From: Guillardia theta CCMP2712
Lineage: Eukaryota > Cryptophyceae > Pyrenomonadales > Geminigeraceae
Reading direction: 5' to 3'
Assembly: GCF_000315625.1 (NCBI RefSeq)
Contig: NW_005434599.1
Coordinates: forward strand, 377,175 to 441,174
Length of the DNA: 64,000 nt
In this document: piece by piece, positions 59,701 to 64,000 of the stretch
How the letters are laid out: each line of letters opens with the position of its first letter
How positions within the stretch are numbered: the first letter of the stretch is position 1
Position numbers and translations under genes: made by a program
Notes under the pieces: generated by a model
What the model saw: only the letters and a program-made list of their open reading frames with translations
The model's database searches: none
What the model was told of the DNA's origin: nothing

Positions 59701-62700
59701 TGGAAATGTTGCCCATTCAAGCCATAAGATCCCAATATTGAAAGAACATACATGCTCTTTGGAAGAATCTGAGAGAACACCACGCGAAGACTCGCAGAGT
59801 TGGAGCTCGCGTCTATAGACACTTCAAACTGTGAAGAGTACGATTTCCCATCTGAAGTTGAAGCCAAGACCGAGTTGAGGACAACGTTCGATGAATAATC
59901 AATCATCCGAGCCTGCAAGCTGACCACATCACCTTCAGTGAACTTACTTGGAAAGATACTTTGTACTCCTGGAGTGGGTGGATTTGTTACATATAGAATG
60001 AAAGGATCGCTTACGAGATATCCGTCATACCAGATCACCCCACTGTAATTTCCAGCCAATGCAGGTGCAACACAACTGATTTGTACTTTAGTCTTTGCCA
60101 TCGTACTGGATACAAGGGTTACAGAAGCTCTGGAATCCAAGTTGAATTGAATGTTTACATCCCCTTCCTTTCCTGCCTTAACCATAGGAAAATTCTCAAG
60201 ATCGATCAAAATTTTGATTGGCTGCGTAGTCAGCACAGAGGTACTTTTGCATGCTTGTGGATTCCCTTTTGTACATCCGGGATAGATGTTAGTAATGATT
60301 GGGGGTCCTTCAATAGGTGCTATATACTCATACTGCACTGACAAACTCCTTCGTGGCAGGCTGTCAACGATGTCGAAGGAGATGATACATGTGCGATTCC
60401 TTCCACAACAGCAGTCCGAACGATATTCTGGTGCTAAGAAACTCACAATCGTATTCGAAGAGCTGTAAACAACTGTACTCGTTTGGACGACGCCATTATA
60501 TGTCACCCGTATTCCACTGTCAATCGATTGCCTTGTTGACAGTAACGTGTCAGATTCCAAGGCAAGCTGCAGCACGTCACCACCCTTTGGGCTGCCACTA
60601 GTTGGTGAAAACGAAAGGAGTTTGGGTGATGGAAAACTCAAGGTATCGAGACAGTACTTCGCATCGCATTTCAGAGATCCTGACGGATCACTTTGAAGGA
60701 GGTAATTGTTTGCCATGAAATTGACATTAGTTGCCGCACAGAACTGGTTGTAATCACACGGGGGTGTGAAAACAAAGGGAATAGGCATGCTATATGTTGC
60801 TTTGTAAACAAGTCTGCCCTGGATGGTTGACTCAATCTTGACATCTGACTGTGCAGGAACGATAGCTGTTAGCAAACCTTCGTTTGAAGAGACTTGAACA
60901 TACGACGACAATGGGGTACTTGCACTACCAAAGGTCAGAGTCCAAGCACTCAAGTTTTGAGTCTGATCTAAGATGTTGATAACGGATATCCGCAATATCT
61001 GTCCACCACCTGTTGAACCCACTGAAGGAAAGAAATATGAGATTCTTGGAATAGAATTCCTGTAATATTCAAATTGGAACAACACGGCTTTGTTTGGTTT
61101 CTGAATCACGCTGATTGAGATGTTAACAAATTGTGCTTCATCCCAAGGGGGAAGCGAGAAAGCAAGTGTAGTTAGTGATGGTGTTGTCGCAGTTGCCTCC
61201 GTGTAGTCATATCCTCCTATGTTTGAAATCCGGTATGTATCTCTGATTCTGATAGAAATTTCATTCGCCTGTGCCCGAGGAAAGTTGCTGACTATCACAG
61301 TCATACCCGTACCAGTAGTCATATCTGCGCTTTGAACAGAGATGTAGTCTACCTTGGGAGTTAGATCAGGCACAAATATGCGAGCAAAAATTGCTTCACT
61401 CTGTCCGACATCATTCTGAGCAACGATTGATACAGAATAAGTGATACCCGGATTCGCGAGATAGGATATGTTGCAATAATTGCTGCATGCCTGCAAAGGT
61501 ACTTCGATTGTACTCGTCAGAGCGCACGAGTCTAAACATTCATGCAGAGAAACAGAGAAGGAGGTAACAGCATTGTAAGAGCTCTTCGATGTAGAGAAAG
61601 GTAAGTCAATATGGCTCCAAATGATGAAAGCTTGTGAATCTTGGTATTGGATTGTCGCACCATATGCTGAGGTTGGAGTACCATACAAATAGAAAGTGAA
61701 TGTCTGCTGTGTGATTGATATCCCTCCATTCAACTCCCCACCATTGTCACGCAGCTGTATGCTCCAGTTAGTTTGACCAAAAGCGCCCGGAATTCGCGAA
61801 AACGTGATATAGCCGTTCAAATCAATTACAGGGATGGCAGTGAAATAGTTCTGTACTCCCGTCAGTTTGATCAAAGTGAAACTCAAAAGCTGATCACTCT
61901 CGTCTTTTGGGCCGGGAGATATCCCAGAAACAATCTTTGTGGATATCGATCCATATAATTGCGTGACTCTGATTGATGGTTGTAATAACGTGAAAATCGG
62001 CGCATCATTCACTGGAAGAATAATAACAGAGAATATCTGTACCTGCGACAAAGATGTACCGTAAACATCACCTCCATTGTCCTGCAGCTGTACTGTCCAA
62101 TTTGACGAGCCCGAGGTATCAGGTAGCCCTTGAAATGTGAGCGCGCCGGTACCATTGATTGTCGGCAAAACATTGAAAATTCCTCTGCTTTCAAGATTGA
62201 TGGAAGAGACAAGAAAGGTCAACTTTTGCCATCTTTCATCTATTGGTCCTGCGGTAATGTCGTAAGCAAATTGATTGTTCACATAGAGGCCATAATCTTC
62301 CACAACCTTTACAATGTTGATGGAAAGTCTGAAGCTGGGCGGATCATTAACAGTCAAAATAAGGATACTGAGATACTTCGGTTGTGATGTGTCAACGCCT
62401 CCAAATAGAGTGCCGCCGTTGTCAGCCAAAATGACAGTGCAATTCACGTAGCCATTGAAGTTAGGCTTGCTTTCGAAAAACAATGTTCCATTTGAAGCGA
62501 TAAAAGGAGCTCGGAGAAACGCAGTAGGCAAATCAGTTGAAACACTGAAGGTCAACTTCTGCCAACTCTCCTCAGGAGACCCTGTTGTGATATCGTATGC
62601 CGTGTAAGGTAGGTTTGCTGGACCTGCGTCTTCCAACACTTGTACGAATCTCAGCAAGGAAAAGGAAGGTGCTGTATTGCTGGATGCCAGCGCAATTGTT

Positions 62701-64000
62701 TTCGAGACATGAACGCTCTCTCCTGCAACATTAAGAACTGAAATTTCCAAGGACACATTCGACTTCAATGGAATGTTTTGAAGTAATGTTCTACAATCCA
62801 ATTCACAAACAGAAGTATTCAAGAACTTATCAAAAGTATCCAAAATTTCACCTACAGAACTTCTGTATTGTACATGAATCTGAAAAGTGATTCCAACCGA
62901 TTTTGCATTAGTTTTGAAAGTGTCAGGATATTGCCATTGTACAAGCACTTCGTCCAAAGACCACTGAGATAGCAAAAGATTTTGCACAGGTGGTGGACTG
63001 TACACAAGAACTGTCGTCAAGAATTTCGGGTCCGAAGTATCAACTCCTCCATTGGTTATTCCTCCATTGTCTCGAGCTAGGATACGGAATTGTGCAGCAC
63101 CTATACCCAAAGAAGCAACATTCATGTATAGCGATCCAGCAGGAGATATTGAAAGCGAACTGAGCTGAAATCCAGTCGGTCCACTTACAAGCGAAATCTC
63201 AAAGGAGATTTGCTGAGTAAGTTCTTCATCAGGAGCACCAGTGGAAATATTTCGAATTGCTCTAGGATATTCAACTGGTCCATATGCAATAATCAAGAAC
63301 GAGGGAATCGAAACTACAAAGCTTGGAGGATCATTGACAGGGAGAACAATTACTTGAAGAAGTCTATCTGCAAAGAACGAAACTTCTCCATCCCATAGAC
63401 TGACATTCAACATGACACTGCCTGAGGAGTCCTGCCTTAAAGAAGAACGAAGGTCTCCATTGAGGGATATAGACGGAATCTCACCAAAAAGAGAGGAACT
63501 CCCTGAAGAAAATGAAATTTGAAAAAACGATTTGGCTGAGATTGAACGAATATTCACCGCAACACTTGAAACGAAATCAAGCGAGTGACTATCCTCTAGC
63601 GCTTGAAGATAACTCCTCGATAAATCAAAAAACAAAGATGGAGCAGGTGTCGGAATAAGTGTGGTGGTAGTAGTGCTCGAGGTCGTCGGCGCCGGCGTGG
63701 TGGTAGTAGTGCTCGAGGTCGTCGGCGCCGGCGTGGTGGTAGTAGTGCTCGAGGTCGTCGGCGCCGGCGTGGTGGTAGTAGTGCTCGAGGTCGTCGGCGC
63801 CGGCGTGGTGGTAGTAGTGCTCGAGGTCGTCGGCGCCGGCGTGGTGGTAGTAGTGCTCGAGGTCGTCGGCGCCGGCGTGGTGGTAGTAGTGCTCGAGGTC
63901 GTCGGCGCCGGCGTGGTGGTAGTAGTGCTCGAGGTCGTCGGCGCCGGCGTGGTGGTAGTAGTGCTCGAGGTCGTCGGCGGCCCACGTATGGTGGTAGAAG
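52088..64000 (-). CDS. Giant receptor-like membrane protein (mucin repeat, cadherin-like, FN3, IPT/TIG, REJ, GPS, DUF4215, TM, polyQ tail), 5' end outside window
   Basis: Over 3,700 codons in the window. From the N-terminal side: Thr/Ser/Pro repeats (63985-63655), a long intronless exon (to 55269) with cadherin-like repeats ending LPVNDPPSF / LTVNDPPSF / LPVNDAPIF, an FN3-like segment (VQNLLLSQWSLDEVLVQWQY), six or more IPT/TIG domains (FFPSVGSTGGGQILRISV; LSFSPTSGSPKGGDVLQLAL; LSLSPSRGSMEGGTVVRLTI), a REJ-type region (GPQKVGPCDTVEIMALGSFA onward), and a GPS motif (LWNCVLYDDGWSKEFCSP...SCTCAQNG). After a short intron comes DUF4215 (CGDGRVTGQEQCDDGNKNSD), then a membrane helix (SIIIIAVSGVVGLGALILIG). 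The cytoplasmic tail is polyQ with PAQVDVSE-type units, ending in charged helices (QTMKKVFEHVRK, stop 52088). The REJ-GPS pairing resembles polycystin-1; no multi-span domain follows. Confidence 0.85.
52930..54080 (-). repeat. PolyQ (CAG/CTG) tract with degenerate ~45-90 bp units and a 480-bp duplication
   Basis: The plus strand shows CTG runs spaced by GACGTCGACCTGGGCTGGT-type words. The block starting TGGTGCTGTCCACTGACATC at 52981 recurs at 53461, offset exactly 480 bases, and the two blocks stay nearly identical for over 130 bases. In the protein this gives alternating poly-Q and PARVDVSE / PAQVDVSE motifs. Confidence 0.9.
63655..63985 (-). repeat. 36-bp tandem repeat encoding PAPTTSSTTTTT
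   Basis: Eight full copies and one partial copy of a 36-base unit, the first at 63661-63696 (GTGGTGGTAGTAGTGCTCGA + GGTCGTCGGCGCCGGC). In the frame of the giant gene it encodes a 12-residue Thr/Ser/Pro unit, a mucin-like O-glycosylation spacer. Copies are essentially identical. Confidence 0.9.

Noticed and set aside
63596-63985. Minus-strand RRRRRPRALLPP open frame
   Set aside because: Another frame of the 36-bp repeat; only the T/S/P frame continues into the giant gene.

Overview
The window is nuclear DNA of a eukaryote. Almost every gene is split by short GT-AG introns, often only 44-60 bases long, with little space between genes. The gene set (a mitochondrial COQ5 and SHMT, a tubulin-polyglutamylase-like TTLL, a possible ciliary BROMI-like protein, a four-domain voltage-gated channel, and a giant REJ/GPS receptor-like protein) points to a flagellated unicellular eukaryote. 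My best guess is a cryptophyte alga such as Guillardia theta. That is inference from gene style, not from a diagnostic marker. Coding spans below run from start codon to stop codon and include introns. I derived the introns by eye from splice signals and reading-frame continuity.

Layout. 0-6.3 kb: two head-to-head genes with N-terminal hydrophobic segments, a TruD/PUS7-type pseudouridine synthase, and a small CHCHD7/Cox23-like twin CX9C protein. 7-13.5 kb: a long alpha-helical gene whose end resembles TBC1D32 (broad-minded), an acidic triplet-repeat gene interrupted by a 100-N assembly gap, and a second helical protein. 13.7-16.7 kb: an intronless RRM-like + protein kinase + SAM protein. 17.8-25.1 kb: a short-chain dehydrogenase, a disordered protein, an ankyrin/coiled-coil protein and a replication factor C small subunit. 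25.9-30.8 kb: mitochondrial-type serine hydroxymethyltransferase and COQ5. 30.9-34.7 kb: a TTLL-family ligase and a WW/transmembrane protein. 34.7-43.4 kb: a four-domain voltage-gated cation channel on the minus strand with HEAT repeats in its II-III linker. 43.5-45.1 kb: a tandem LTR-like repeat and a broken glycine-rich domain. 45.2-51.9 kb: a multi-exon protein with several GAF-like domains. 52.1-64 kb: the 3' part of a giant receptor-like gene (cadherin-like repeats, FN3, IPT/TIG, REJ, GPS, DUF4215, one membrane span, polyQ tail) that runs off the right edge.

Spacers between genes are not featureless. Tracts rich in TACCCC and GC-rich islands carrying GGACTCAG-like words recur upstream of gene starts and often lie between divergent genes. 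The strongest unusual findings are the HEAT-repeat channel with its non-canonical filter, the RRM-kinase-SAM fusion, the giant REJ/GPS/polyQ protein, and the repeated spacer module.
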